Source of the DNA: Flaccisagitta enflata
Lineage: Eukaryota; Chaetognatha; Sagittoidea; Aphragmophora
Assembly (NCBI GenBank): GCA_965153355.1
Contig: OZ231127.1
Span: 98,642,001 to 98,706,000, forward strand
Reading direction: 5' to 3'
DNA: 64,000 nucleotides
Shown here: positions 27,959 through 41,473 of the stretch, piece by piece
How positions within the stretch are numbered: position 1 is the first letter of the stretch
Layout: every line of letters begins with the position of its first letter
The notes under the pieces: generated by a model
Told to the model about the DNA's origin: nothing
Databases searched by the model: none
Seen by the model: the letters and a program-made list of their open reading frames with translations, nothing else
Translations under genes and position numbers: made by a program

Positions 27959-28559
27959 TCAGTATACAGTGTATAACATCCATTTATATCTTTTTCTCTT
28001 TTCTCCATTCATTTCTATTTCAAGATGAAAGGACAAGGCAGTAGAATGGTGGAGCCAAGGCCTGCACCTCCACTTTTGGACTGCCTGGGAAAGGCGCAAG
28101 AATATCGCCCCAAATCATTCGCGGACTGGCCTTCCTGCCACGACGTGCTCATGAGCCGTGGTTCCAAAAGCGCCAATACATCCACTTCAAAGGGGGCTCC
28201 AGGTCTGATGCTAAATAACGGCGAAACGATTTCAGCACCACGAAGTCTCGAATTTGGAGGTAATTTCTGGGGTTTTTTGAAAGTAGGAGTAGGAGCTTAA
28301 ACTTTTAATGTGAAGAGTACACCTGTGCTTATTAATCTAAAAATCAATGAAACCCCGCTTCACTTACAGACCACGCGGTGTCCTATTGCTTGGATCAACC
28401 GGAGAAGAAGCGGCATGTTCACAACAAATTACTCTCCGTCCTAATCGAGCGTCACGCACCTGAGTCTGCAACTAACTTCTTCTCTGCCCTCAGCACTGAG
28501 GACAAGTGGAATTTGTACACCGTTCTTGGTGAGTTACTCCCTATTTCATCTTTCCATTT

Positions 28560-28562
<3 letters not shown>

Positions 28563-28614
<52 letters not shown>
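28563..28614. repeat. (CT)n microsatellite in helicase intron 6 (copy 2)
   Basis: Short form (about 50 bp) of the 160-bp tract at 9749-9911. Confidence 0.97.
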
Positions 28615-28619
<5 letters not shown>

Positions 28620-28789
28620 GTCGCTCTTTCATTCTGTTATTTTTTCTTTCTGTATTTGAATATTAGGAAATTCTTGGATCCCTTTGGCTACTTCGTTGGT
28701 CGATTTGTATCTTGAGGCTAAATTAGCCATGGACAACCTTGATTCGTGGGCCTACCGACATTACAAAAGGTAGACATTTATGGGATATT

Positions 28790-28988
28790 TTTAGTCATGT
28801 GCTACGCGACTCTACACCCCGCTTTGTCGGTCCGTTGGTCCGTCCGTTGGTCAATCACACTTTACTCTTTTTTTTTTGGTTTTTTTGCGGTTTGTGGCCT
28901 CACTGCTCCTGCTCAAATGATCTGGTGACCTCAATTATGACCCCTGCCCACCCGCACGCGACTGGGGCAGCCGTGTATCCGGCCTTGT
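28790..28988 (+). repeat. Dispersed introner-like repeat in helicase intron 7 (copy 2)
   Basis: Duplicate of the copy at 10088-10285, nearly identical. Confidence 0.85.
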
Positions 28989-29786
28989 TTTTCAATTAAC
29001 CAAAGAAAAAAAGCATTGATAAACATAGTAAACCTTAAACCATAATAAACTGTGAATATCATTCCATTTTAGGTATGAGAGCGTCCTTCGTGCCAATGAA
29101 GACGCAAAAAAGGCACATGAAGCCCATCACAAACACCTCCAAGATTCAGGCGAAATTGACAAAGACGAACCATTGGAACCATTGGAAACGTCATTCGACT
29201 ACGCAACAAGATGGCTCCAAGGCTTCTTACTTAGCCATAACTTCAATGTGGCTTTGTTTTTTCGCTGGATCTCGCATTTTCTTGATACTTCAGGCGAAAC
29301 CGACCTACCCGCCCTAGCCAAACGCAATTGTGCGTTCTTCTATGGATCAAGCAATTCCGGGTTAGTAAGAACGTGCCTTACCCTTGCCCTTACCTTACCT
29401 TGCCTCGCCTTACCTTACATAACCTTACCTTACCTTACCCTTACCCTTACCCTTCCTACTACAGAAAGTCGATGCTATCTCGTCTTTGTTTGCAAAGTTT
29501 GTACTTATGTCATCCCAACCACGATTCAAAGGATTTCTTTTTGGAAACATTGGACGACCATTGCAGCATTGTTTTAGCCGAGGTCAGTTTACTATTTTGA
29601 ACCATATTCCATTTTCATATTCCATGTCCATATTCTTTTTTTTTTCTGTAATCCATAGCCACATTTTTATCCATTTGAAATGTAACCACTACCTTATGTA
29701 ACCCTGCTTTACTGCTTATAGGAATTGAAAGTTGGCTTTTTGGCGATTTCGGCATTGAAATTACTCTTTGAAGGTAAGTCATTATA

Positions 29787-29910
29787 ACTTGGGCAGGAGC
29801 AGTGAGGCCAAAAACCGCATAACCCCCCCAAAAAAAAAATTATGACAAATGGATGGACTTACAAATGGTAGGACTGACGGACGGACGGACGTACCTACAA
29901 ACCAACAGAT
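29787..29910 (-). repeat. Dispersed introner-like repeat, antisense, in helicase intron 10 (copy 2)
   Basis: Duplicate of the reverse-oriented partial copy at 11083-11212. Confidence 0.7.
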
Positions 29911-30395
29911 TTTTTTTTCTTCCCACTTCTTCATCCATATATCTTTTCATTAAGGATCACCAACGGTGGTGAACAAAAAGGGAAAAAGCGCATCCATGCG
30001 TACCACCCCCTTTAAAGTCTGGACGACTTCCAACAATGTCCTAGAGAACTACGTGGCACCAGGAGATCAAAGAAATTTGAATGCCCTTCGTTCCAGGTAA
30101 ACAATTAAATTGTGGAAATTTGGGCAGGGGCATATATTTAAAACGGACCGACGGAATAACTAAAAAATAAACCAACAATAAAAACCACTTTATCATTTAC
30201 TTGTTCTCAATTTAAAATTTTCCAAACCCCTCATTTTTACACTGTGCTCAGATGCTTCGAATTTAAGATGACAACGCCAATCATCAGTTTGACCAAGGAG
30301 AAATACGAACGCATGACTCCGCAACAAGTCAGAACTCTGAAGGAAACCTACGAGATGCCACAGGATCGTCCTTTCAGGTTATTATTTATCACATT

Positions 30396-30589
30396 TTTTT
30401 TTTCATGGACACGCAGCTCTACACCCCACTATGTTGGTCCCTTAATCTGTCCATCCGTTGGTCCATCTGTCCGTTATCCCATCCTTCCATCCGTCCATCC
30501 AATGCTCCTACCCAATTGATTAAATGACCTCAAACACAACCCCTGCCCACCCGCACGCGACTGAGATAGCACTGTATCCGGCCTTGTTT
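30396..30589 (+). repeat. Dispersed introner-like repeat in helicase intron 12 (copy 2)
   Basis: Duplicate of the copy at 11696-11888, nearly identical. Confidence 0.85.
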
Positions 30590-31139
30590 TTTTTTCTGAC
30601 TATATGTCTTTCCATCCCTTCTACCATCTTTCTTTCCCCTTGCACCCCCCCTCCTTCACATTATATAGTTGGATCGAACCCGCGCCGGAAATCATAACGC
30701 CAGCGAATCTCGTACAGCTTTGGATGCTCCACTTTCATCTTTTTGATCGTCCGCCAGCAGTGGACCCCTCCCAGGAACTAATTCAAGATTTATCACAGTA
30801 AAGCAATCTATTGTTCATCATAAATGCGTTTTTGATACGATGAAACACCTTTGTTAAATGGCTGTGTCCGTCGGTCGGTTGGTAAATTGTTTTGTCGATC
30901 AATTAGTAACGCATACATTTGATGATTCACATGACGCACCTATAGGCCTACTTGGTCTTTTTTTTCATTGTCTTAGCGGCCTACTGCGCATCGTTATTCA
31001 CCGTATCGTTATTTTCATTAAATATCTGTTACTCTGCGTCGCACTGTATCCACTAAAATGTTTTTTTTTTCTTTTTAATCTCGTTATCCTTTTCTGATGC
31101 CATCTGAAATAAATTAAAATAAATAACAATTAAAATAAA

Positions 31140-34100
31140 TTAACATTCAAAAATCTTTTGATGCAGTTCTGTAAAATTCATCATATGAATATTACTTAAA
31201 TAAGGGTCCATGCTACCACTGGATTTAATTAGATATTCTTGTGTCACTGAATTATACACCGATGCCTTGTTGACGCTAAGAACAACAGCTACATCACCGA
31301 CAAATTCCAGTTTAATAGGGTGTGCCATATCACTATTTATGAAATTCTTACAACACAGTTCTTGATTAAAAGGTTTACATTCAACTAAAGATTGTAAATA
31401 TTGTTTTTCATGATTTTGGCACACCCCCAATGCTACAAAAAAGCTTTTTTTCCAATGCAAGTACTTCATTGCTTCAGTTAGATCTAATCGAATTTTTAGA
31501 TGCATATCCAGTATAACACTAGTTAGATTTGAACATGCCAGTATTTCTGGTGGAAAACATTGCTCTAAGAAAACCAAACATCCATCAGTATTAAAACGAT
31601 AGCCTTCCCCGGAAAAATATGAGCAAAATTGTAGCATGAATGAGCAAAATAGAGCAATGCCATTTGATATTATAGCCATGTGCAAATGTTTCAAATTGCA
31701 AATTCTTCCTGAACTGGCAAAATGAAAAAGTCTTTTGTCTTTATCCACTTGCGTTCCATGAGATAGTTTATGAAGACTGTCCACATTTTTTATATCAGCT
31801 TCATTCATTAGATAGCTGTTTTTATAACGATTAGGATTTACTCCCAAAGAGCCAATGGCACAATTTAGACTCCCTTTCAGTGCTTGAATGAAGCCCTTTG
31901 ATTCTTTGTGCTTCTTGAAAGAGTTAAACACAGGTTTTTGCAAATCATTAAATGGATTTTTGTCTGCCAATTTGTATTCAGTGATTGAAAATATCTCCTC
32001 AATAGAGAAATCACATGTGAGCTCATTGTTTAACAGTTCTTTTAAAATCAAACTGCATACTATTTTTTCCTTTACATCGTGACTGGATTTTGACACACCA
32101 TTTTCTTTATAGAAGAATGGTTTAAGGGGACCTAAATTCCGTCTTGTGATCGGCCCTGCTACTGTAGTGCACTTAATAAATCCATTGAGATCACCATTTT
32201 TTATTGCAGTTACTATTTTTCCATGATTTAGCCGTCCATAACTCAGCAATGGAAAAGACTGCATAGTCAACTGCTCCAAAAATGTGCACATCTGAATATC
32301 TCCACATTCTATTCTACAGGGCAGATCCAAACTTTGCATGAATGCCCATACATTTTTATGCCAAAAATACAGTATTTGACATTCAGTAATGCTTATCACC
32401 TTTTTTCCGCTTCGCTCAAACATAATTTTTTCCTTCTCTTCAGTTTTTTGACGATCTTCATCATAAGTTACATTTTTCTTAATTGCATGAACTGAATCCC
32501 TTTGTTCATTTGTTTTCATTTTCCACAACCTAGGTTTTAAGAACCTCAAATGGGCGGGGCCGCTGGACGCCATTTCATCTGTTTTGCACACATCACATGT
32601 TAGCTTGTGTCCTGGGCTCATATTCCCTTCACTTTCATGACAATGAGCTCCACATGAGTGAAATATGCATTCGTTCATCTCAAAATATGTCTCCTGTCCT
32701 TGAATGTTCATTACACCATCAAACAGCAGTCCGTACCTCATCCTCTCCCGCCCATTCAAATGGGAAATAGAAAATGATGCATCACAGCAAAATTCGATGA
32801 GATTAAGGATCATGTTGGCAAAACTAAATCTTTTTTTAGACCTCTTAGCGACGAAACTTTGACCCTGCCTCACATACTGCTGACTAATGCCAATATACAT
32901 CCAGTTTTGATTGCTATTCATTAGAAGACGAGCATAAAATTTCTCAAAGTCTATACTTAATGCCGACTTCATTTTACTCTCTCTATGGACAAAGCCTCTT
33001 TGAGCATTCAGTACGCCATATGAGACAAAGTTTGAATCAATTTCACTTGAAAACGATACACTCGGTGAATAGAATACGTTTCTCATGCCTTCATCGAGAC
33101 AAGAAGCTAACATGGCCTTGCCAATTTTGGTTATATTTTGATAACCAACAATGTTTATATCAAACTCGGCATAAAACAACTTCACTGCATTCTTGAATTC
33201 TGAGACCATTTGAACACTTGCTCTTTTCTCATGAAATACAGCTCCAAAATTGTTCAGCAAGATAAAATTCACAGGGAATTTATCTATACTTATAAACTGT
33301 AGCAAATGCCTGTCAAATTTTACACTTATGTCTTCACACTCGCGTCCTTCACTGACTTTTGACAGCAATTCATACATAAATACATTCACCATCTTAGGAT
33401 CTTCAATACCAACTGACAGGTATACGTTGTACTTGCTCAAATATTGGACAATATCATTTTTAACCATATCCAGTCTTTTCATTTTACTCATGTCAATCTC
33501 TTCTTTTTCACAATTTTGATAATCTTTCATCAATGTTTCTAGATTCATGAGCGAGTTGAAATGCAATGCCATTCGTTCTCCCAACACATGTACTGCACAT
33601 TTGGCAGAAAATTTGAAAATGTATGAGGCACATTCCTTCACATTTACAAATGTCTTTGACACGACAATTTTGTCGTTAGTTTTTAAATCAATGTGCATGT
33701 CGAGTGATAATGTCCCCACTTCACTACCATTGATCAGACAATGAGCATATTTCATGTCTTTGCATATGCTAATATCTTTACACTCAGGTATTTCTGAGAG
33801 GCACTTTTTTGATGCAGAAGGGAATTTCACTATTTGTTCAGCTACAAATCGTTTTTTTTCACAAACTTTTGCCTTCAGATGATACTCCAACCTCTGATTA
33901 GTGCTAAAACACCGACTGCAATTAGCACACACAAATTTTTTTGAATATTGTTGTATGTCCAACATCAGTTGTACATGATTGTCATTTTTTGTTAATAAAT
34001 AGATAAAATTTTCATAATTATTGTCCGACACAGTTTTGTTAGAAAAATATTTCATACATTTTGAAGTTGTTGTCATTCTTTGATTGACAATTTTTTTTAA

Positions 34101-35012
34101 ATTCACGGTTTTTTCATTCACGAGAATTATTGAATGATCCAGAAATTTTTCCAACTCTGCTAAATACCTTTCAGGTAATCCAAGATGACCAATTCTTTCA
34201 GACAGAATTTCGTTTTCAATCCCTCTTTTTTTAAGCCACATCAGAAAACTGTTTTCCAATTTTTTAGCTCTCCGTGTATTCACAAATTTTTTTTGTTGAC
34301 TTTTCCTCTTTTTTGTCGTACCACATTTCTCGATGGAAAAACTGCTACTCAAGGCAAGCCATACACATTTGTTAATGCCCAAAGCTCCACTGCCACATTT
34401 ATCCTGGCTTAAGGGTTGCATGCCGGATATCTTGGAAGGGACGGACGTTATATGGAACGTCAAGGACAAGGGCGCAACAAAACCATCAGAGTATTTTTGG
34501 GACAATGTACTCAAACTTGCCAGCATTACTGCATGCAGATCTTGGTTTCTTAGTATCACATCGATGAAGTGATTGAATGTCTGTACAGAATGACAAAAAT
34601 AAGAAGTGTCAAGGACACCGTGGTTGCTTCTCGATGCCCAAATGAAGCTGTTTTGGCCGGTATGGTTTGAAATGAGAGCGAGATTTGGCGAAAAATTCAC
34701 TCTGAAACTTCTCCTCCTTCTTACAAAGTAATGATATAGTACACCACGTGTAAACTCAATTAAGTAGTTTGACACAGAAAGAGGAGAAGGCCAAAAGTTT
34801 ATCACATTTTGATGAGGGCCACGATTAGAAGCGAATCTAAAATTAAATTCGCTACAGATCATATTTGAATTCGTTGTGATCTGAGTCCTTACAGTTGTCC
34901 AATTCGCTTCAACAATCCTTTTTAAATCATCAGAGTAATCATTAATTGATGCCGAGCTGTTTAAGTCACGGACAACTGCAGAATTAATTTCGGCGTAGCT
35001 TAGTCCATTCAT
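31140..35012 (-). CDS. Polinton-type family-B DNA polymerase (copy 2, 1290 aa)
   Basis: Same protein as in copy 1 with intact frame and the same divergent motif C (F-N-T-D-G). Visible differences are Phe to Ser in V-P-S-K-I-x-G, Met to Arg just after the zinc-finger Cys pair (N-Q-x-L-E-Y-H), Glu to Gln in A-S-V-x-M-V and His to Tyr in K-L-F-x-A-E-F. None touches motifs A, B or C. ATG at 35012 corresponds to 16314 in copy 1. Confidence 0.85.
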   Translation of the reverse strand: MNGLSYAEINSAVVRDLNSSASINDYSDDLKRIVEANWTTVRTQITTNSNMICSEFNFRFASNRGPHQNVINFWPSPLSVSNYLIEFTRGVLYHYFVRRRRSFRVNFSPNLALISNHTGQNSFIWASRSNHGVLDTSYFCHSVQTFNHFIDVILRNQDLHAVMLASLSTLSQKYSDGFVAPLSLTFHITSVPSKISGMQPLSQDKCGSGALGINKCVWLALSSSFSIEKCGTTKKRKSQQKKFVNTRRAKKLENSFLMWLKKRGIENEILSERIGHLGLPERYLAELEKFLDHSIILVNEKTVNLKKIVNQRMTTTSKCMKYFSNKTVSDNNYENFIYLLTKNDNHVQLMLDIQQYSKKFVCANCSRCFSTNQRLEYHLKAKVCEKKRFVAEQIVKFPSASKKCLSEIPECKDISICKDMKYAHCLINGSEVGTLSLDMHIDLKTNDKIVVSKTFVNVKECASYIFKFSAKCAVHVLGERMALHFNSLMNLETLMKDYQNCEKEEIDMSKMKRLDMVKNDIVQYLSKYNVYLSVGIEDPKMVNVFMYELLSKVSEGRECEDISVKFDRHLLQFISIDKFPVNFILLNNFGAVFHEKRASVQMVSEFKNAVKLFYAEFDINIVGYQNITKIGKAMLASCLDEGMRNVFYSPSVSFSSEIDSNFVSYGVLNAQRGFVHRESKMKSALSIDFEKFYARLLMNSNQNWMYIGISQQYVRQGQSFVAKRSKKRFSFANMILNLIEFCCDASFSISHLNGRERMRYGLLFDGVMNIQGQETYFEMNECIFHSCGAHCHESEGNMSPGHKLTCDVCKTDEMASSGPAHLRFLKPRLWKMKTNEQRDSVHAIKKNVTYDEDRQKTEEKEKIMFERSGKKVISITECQILYFWHKNVWAFMQSLDLPCRIECGDIQMCTFLEQLTMQSFPLLSYGRLNHGKIVTAIKNGDLNGFIKCTTVAGPITRRNLGPLKPFFYKENGVSKSSHDVKEKIVCSLILKELLNNELTCDFSIEEIFSITEYKLADKNPFNDLQKPVFNSFKKHKESKGFIQALKGSLNCAIGSLGVNPNRYKNSYLMNEADIKNVDSLHKLSHGTQVDKDKRLFHFASSGRICNLKHLHMAIISNGIALFCSFMLQFCSYFSGEGYRFNTDGCLVFLEQCFPPEILACSNLTSVILDMHLKIRLDLTEAMKYLHWKKSFFVALGVCQNHEKQYLQSLVECKPFNQELCCKNFINSDMAHPIKLEFVGDVAVVLSVNKASVYNSVTQEYLIKSSGSMDPYLSNIHMMNFTELHQKIFEC

Positions 35013-35175
35013 TTTGCTTTCTTTCAATTGTGTTTTTTTTTTTCAGCTTAAACGTTCTTTTTTGTCGTTCATTAACATTCATTAACAGTCATTAAAATCT
35101 TGAAACTCAAAAGATGGGAAGGTTTTGTCTCATCGTCCTCTTTCAATGGAGGAAAGGGAGGCTCGAAGGAGAAAA

Positions 35176-35314
35176 TCTCAACGGAATCTCGACGGAATCT
35201 CGAGGGAATCTCGACGGAATCTCGACGGAATCTCAAGGGAATCTCGACGGAATCTCGACGGAATCTCGACGGAATCTCGACGGAATCTCGACGGAATCTC
35301 GACGGAATCTCGAC
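35176..35314. repeat. 11-bp tandem repeat, unit AATCTCGACGG (copy 2)
   Basis: Same array as 16478-16612, between polymerase and core protein genes. Confidence 0.9.
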
Positions 35315-35787
35315 GGAGTCTTGAAGGAGAGAATCTCAACATCTTGTCCCGATGGAGGAAAAGGCAGGTGCGAATGAAACAGGTCATCTACCAACGCGGA
35401 CTAGCATTGGTCATTGCGCACTATCGGCGCGAATCAGTTTAAACATCAACACAAATCTCGAGAGCAACCAGTTCAATTCTGTCAAATTAGCAATATTTAT
35501 CATTTATTACAAAATTCATTTCTTATATTTCAATGCATGTAAATGTAGTCAAAACAAAATTATTGTAGCAAGGCGGTCCATTCTAAAACCATTTCAGGGT
35601 ACCACTGTATATTCACTTCAGTAAAACTTAAATTCCAGTCAAATACAGTACATTTAGGTCACCACAAATAAACTTTGAGAATAATCCAGTCCTCATTTAC
35701 ATATAGCCTTCGAATCTTCTAAACTTTTTACGTCTTTCGTACATAGAATTCTCTCCAATCGCTTTCCTGAAAATGCAAAATCTTTAA

Positions 35788-36033
35788 TCATTTCGATTTC
35801 AAACGACGTTTTGCCATAATTATTAATCCATTAGGAACACTTTCGCACCCAGAATTGCGCCGCCGCCTTCTTCTCCTTGACTTCGTTGACGAAATAAGGC
35901 CACGTTTCCGCCTCCTGCGTCTTGATCGGCGTGATTTCCGCCCTTTTTTCCGTCCTCTGCGCCTTCTCACTCCACGAACATGACTGTCATCTTTGACAAA
36001 TTGTCCTTTCTTATTCCGCCGTACCTTTCCCAT
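35788..36033 (-). CDS. Arg-rich core-like protein (copy 2, 81 aa)
   Basis: Identical in translation to copy 1. Two Arg runs separated by a Ser/Thr/Lys hinge, as in DNA-condensing virion core proteins. It lies 125 bases after the capsid stop codon on the same strand. Confidence 0.5.
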   Translation of the reverse strand: MGKVRRNKKGQFVKDDSHVRGVRRRRGRKKGRKSRRSRRRRRKRGLISSTKSRRRRRRRNSGCESVPNGLIIMAKRRLKSK

Positions 36034-36157
36034 GATTGTTTCAGCTCAAGTAAGTCACAACTGCTAATAAATCACATCACATGTGAGGTCATTTACATAA
36101 TCAATTTTTGGGCGGATCAATCAGTACAAAACTATCAAGAGCACAGTAAAAAACATT

Positions 36158-38696
<2,539 letters not shown>

Positions 38697-38890
38697 ATCT
38701 TTTTACTGCTGTTTATATCAACACCTAAAAATTTACAATTTAACATTCAACTTTTATGGGAAACCAATTTTCATTACACAATAAAAAAATTAACATCTCT
38801 CATAAATATTTACACTTATACACATTCATTTTCTCTGTAATCCCACGAATCAATAAATCCTTCCAAATTTATGGCAGTTCATAAACCACA

Positions 38891-39472
38891 CTAAGGGTCA
38901 ATCTTTTCGCTTTGTAACTTTTGAAAAGAGTACAAGTTACTCTCCAACTTGTATGTTTTTTCTGCAACTTTCCGACGCAATGTCGCCCCAATTCTCCTTT
39001 GCAAATATTTGTTGCATGGCAAGGAGAAAGTTTTCGTGATGTACTCTTGAATGAAACATCTGCTCACACCAAACGCAGAATGCCCACTCGCAATCGCTTG
39101 ATCCACATATGATTCGAAAACCAGGGCAGTGACAACTTCGCGCTTTCCATTGCTTCCTTCAACTTGGTTGTTGCTCAATGTTATCAAATCACTAAGCCTT
39201 TCGCTGACAACGGCCATCCCCATGCACAAATCCGCCAACTTTGCATCCACTGCATCTAAACGTTGCGCAACTGTGTATGCTGCCTCCACACCACTGCCAC
39301 TCTCTCCTTCACCCACACCCCCATCAAAATCACATGTCTCATTGGCCGTGCCCTCCACACAGAAATCCGACCCATCATAACTGTTCTGTTCATCGTTACT
39401 TCCACCTACTTCTCCTCTCCCACATTCCATTCCTTCACCGCTCATTTCTACATCACTTTTTGTTCCATCCAT
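38891..39472 (-). CDS. H15/linker-histone-like DNA-binding protein, putative (copy 2, 193 aa)
   Basis: Same as the copy-1 protein at 20175-20756 apart from Glu to Gly near residue 20. The predicted winged-helix segment at residues about 115-193 is unchanged. Confidence 0.4.
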   Translation of the reverse strand: MDGTKSDVEMSGEGMECGRGEVGGSNDEQNSYDGSDFCVEGTANETCDFDGGVGEGESGSGVEAAYTVAQRLDAVDAKLADLCMGMAVVSERLSDLITLSNNQVEGSNGKREVVTALVFESYVDQAIASGHSAFGVSRCFIQEYITKTFSLPCNKYLQRRIGATLRRKVAEKTYKLESNLYSFQKLQSEKIDP

Positions 39473-39557
39473 AATGTTTCAATTTCTCTTTCCAATTTTT
39501 ACTCCAACTTGTAAGAAATCTAAAATTTTAAAAAAATCATAATTTTATTCTATATCT

Positions 39558-39724
39558 TTGAAAACAAAAATGATAGTACAGAGGTACAGCTCTATATTTT
39601 CTAAACATTTAAAATTTCATTCCATCTCAAACAAAAATAATAGTACAGAGGTACAGCGCTATAATTTCAAAACATCTAAAATTTCATTCCATCTTAAACA
39701 AAAATAATACTACATAAGTACAGC
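39558..39724. repeat. GTACAGAGGTACAG repeat cluster (copy 2)
   Basis: Three units as in 20845-21008; the first core reads AATGATAG in place of AATAATAG. Confidence 0.8.
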
Positions 39725-39783
39725 TTTACACTTCTGGGGAACAAGGCTGGTCACACGGCTACCCCATTCGCGTGTGGATGGGC

Positions 39784-40779
39784 TTACAAATACATATTCA
39801 CAATTCCTTTGCGCAATGACTGTTTTTTCTTTCTTCCGAATGACTGTAGTTTGTTTCTTCTCGCCGCTTTCATACTTTCCTTTGGTTTGTATTTTGCGTA
39901 ACAAACACCACATGTAGCCGCTTCACATTCCCCCTTGCAATTTGGAAAATAATAAGAAATGTCCAATACAACTTGAGATTGGCCTTCTTCTAATAACTGT
40001 TTCAGCAACTTCCCCGCACATGACCTCTTGTTGTTGATGAACTCATCTTCGTCTTCAACTGCCCTTTTATTGCAGGCCTTCGTCGACTTCCCCAATTTCT
40101 CCTCCTTCGATTCGTCGACGGCAATCCCCGATGCTTTGGCGCCAGACTTCTCCAGCGGTTGGTCGACGGCGATCCCCAACGCTTTGGAGGTAGATCCCCC
40201 CAATGGCTCCACGACGGTCTTCAACCAAGGATTATCGTCGGATTTCCCCATCTGCTCTTCGCCTAACTTCTCCGACGACTCATCGACACACTTTTCCAAT
40301 ACTTCGTCAACCGGCTGTGCCAACACCTTCTCCACATACTTCAACAACACCTCAACAGCAGGCTCCTCCAATGCTTTGTCGACGGCAATCCCCAACGCTT
40401 TGGCGGCAGACTTCTCCAACGACTCTTCGGCGACAATCCCCAACGCTTCGTCGGCGGTAATCCCCGACGCTCCTTCAGCGGACTTCCCCAACACTTCGTC
40501 AACACATTCCTCTGAAGACTCATCGTCAGACTTTCCCAACGATTCGCAGGCGGACTTTTCCGAATTTTCATCGCCTTCCGCGTAGCATTTTGGCAGCTTC
40601 CCATTCACTACTTCTTCAACGGTCACCAACTCGTTTGCATCCAACTTCTTCAGATTATCCATCACTTCTCTCACTACCACCAAATCGCATCCTTCATGAC
40701 ATTCGCAGCGCCGACATTTCGTAAGCGCTGGCCTCGGCCTTAAATCCTCCTCCACCATGTTTGAGTTACTACAGGCCAT
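39784..40779 (-). CDS. Ala/Glu repeat protein with Cys-rich ends, hypothetical (copy 2, 331 aa)
   Basis: Copy of 21068-22063. Differences include Trp to Arg in the N-terminal Cys cluster, His to Asp in E-C-V-x-E-V, Glu to Gln in E-E-x-M-G and Ser to Leu before K-Q-L-L-E-E. The frame is intact. Confidence 0.5.
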   Translation of the reverse strand: MACSNSNMVEEDLRPRPALTKCRRCECHEGCDLVVVREVMDNLKKLDANELVTVEEVVNGKLPKCYAEGDENSEKSACESLGKSDDESSEECVDEVLGKSAEGASGITADEALGIVAEESLEKSAAKALGIAVDKALEEPAVEVLLKYVEKVLAQPVDEVLEKCVDESSEKLGEEQMGKSDDNPWLKTVVEPLGGSTSKALGIAVDQPLEKSGAKASGIAVDESKEEKLGKSTKACNKRAVEDEDEFINNKRSCAGKLLKQLLEEGQSQVVLDISYYFPNCKGECEAATCGVCYAKYKPKESMKAARRNKLQSFGRKKKQSLRKGIVNMYL

Positions 40780-41010
40780 AATTCAAATTTGATTTGATCT
40801 AAAATCATAACATTTTTGTAAATTATACTCGGCATACCATATCAATCAAATTATCAATTTTTCTTTATGAACTAAACATTACAAAAACATAGTGCTTATG
40901 ATGCAAAGCCATGGTTTTTTTTTTTTTGACAACTGAAATTTCAAATATATGCACAAATATATACAATTGTACAGTATCATTTTTATCTTTATACAACAGT
41001 AAAATGGTCA

Positions 41011-41472
41011 TCACTCCTTCTGTCTTTCCATATTTTCTTTATCTGAGAAATTTGACGATGTCGACGACCCACTGGAGGTAGAACTGCTTGAAGAAGAACT
41101 TAAACTACTCCCAGAACTTGTACTTGAATTTGAGTCATTTCTTTTCCTTTTTTTCGATTCTTTTTTTGGGGGAGTTGCAGGTCTCTTTCTTTTTTTCCTC
41201 TCTATGGTCTTTTCACTCTTTTTCTTTTTCTTCTTTTCTTCCTTCTTATTCTTTTTGTCATCTTTTTTTCTTTTAACTCCACTTCTCCCGTTCTTATTAA
41301 CGTTTTTTTTTTCCTTTCCCAATGATTTTTTCTTATTTTTGGCCATTTTTTTAGTGTCCTCCTTATAGGTTTGCACGGCGGTCTTATTTTCTTCAGTGGT
41401 TGACATTATTTCCCTTTCTTCACCTCGAATTCTCGTCTTAATTAACGCTAACGCATCCCCAGTGATACTCAT
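41011..41472 (-). CDS. Lys-rich, Ser-tailed basic protein (copy 2, 153 aa)
   Basis: Copy of 22294-22755 with Thr to Asn in the Lys-rich half. Starts one base after the stop of the penton-like gene. Confidence 0.5.
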   Translation of the reverse strand: MSITGDALALIKTRIRGEEREIMSTTEENKTAVQTYKEDTKKMAKNKKKSLGKEKKNVNKNGRSGVKRKKDDKKNKKEEKKKKKKSEKTIERKKRKRPATPPKKESKKRKRNDSNSSTSSGSSLSSSSSSSTSSGSSTSSNFSDKENMERQKE

Positions 41473-41473
41473 C

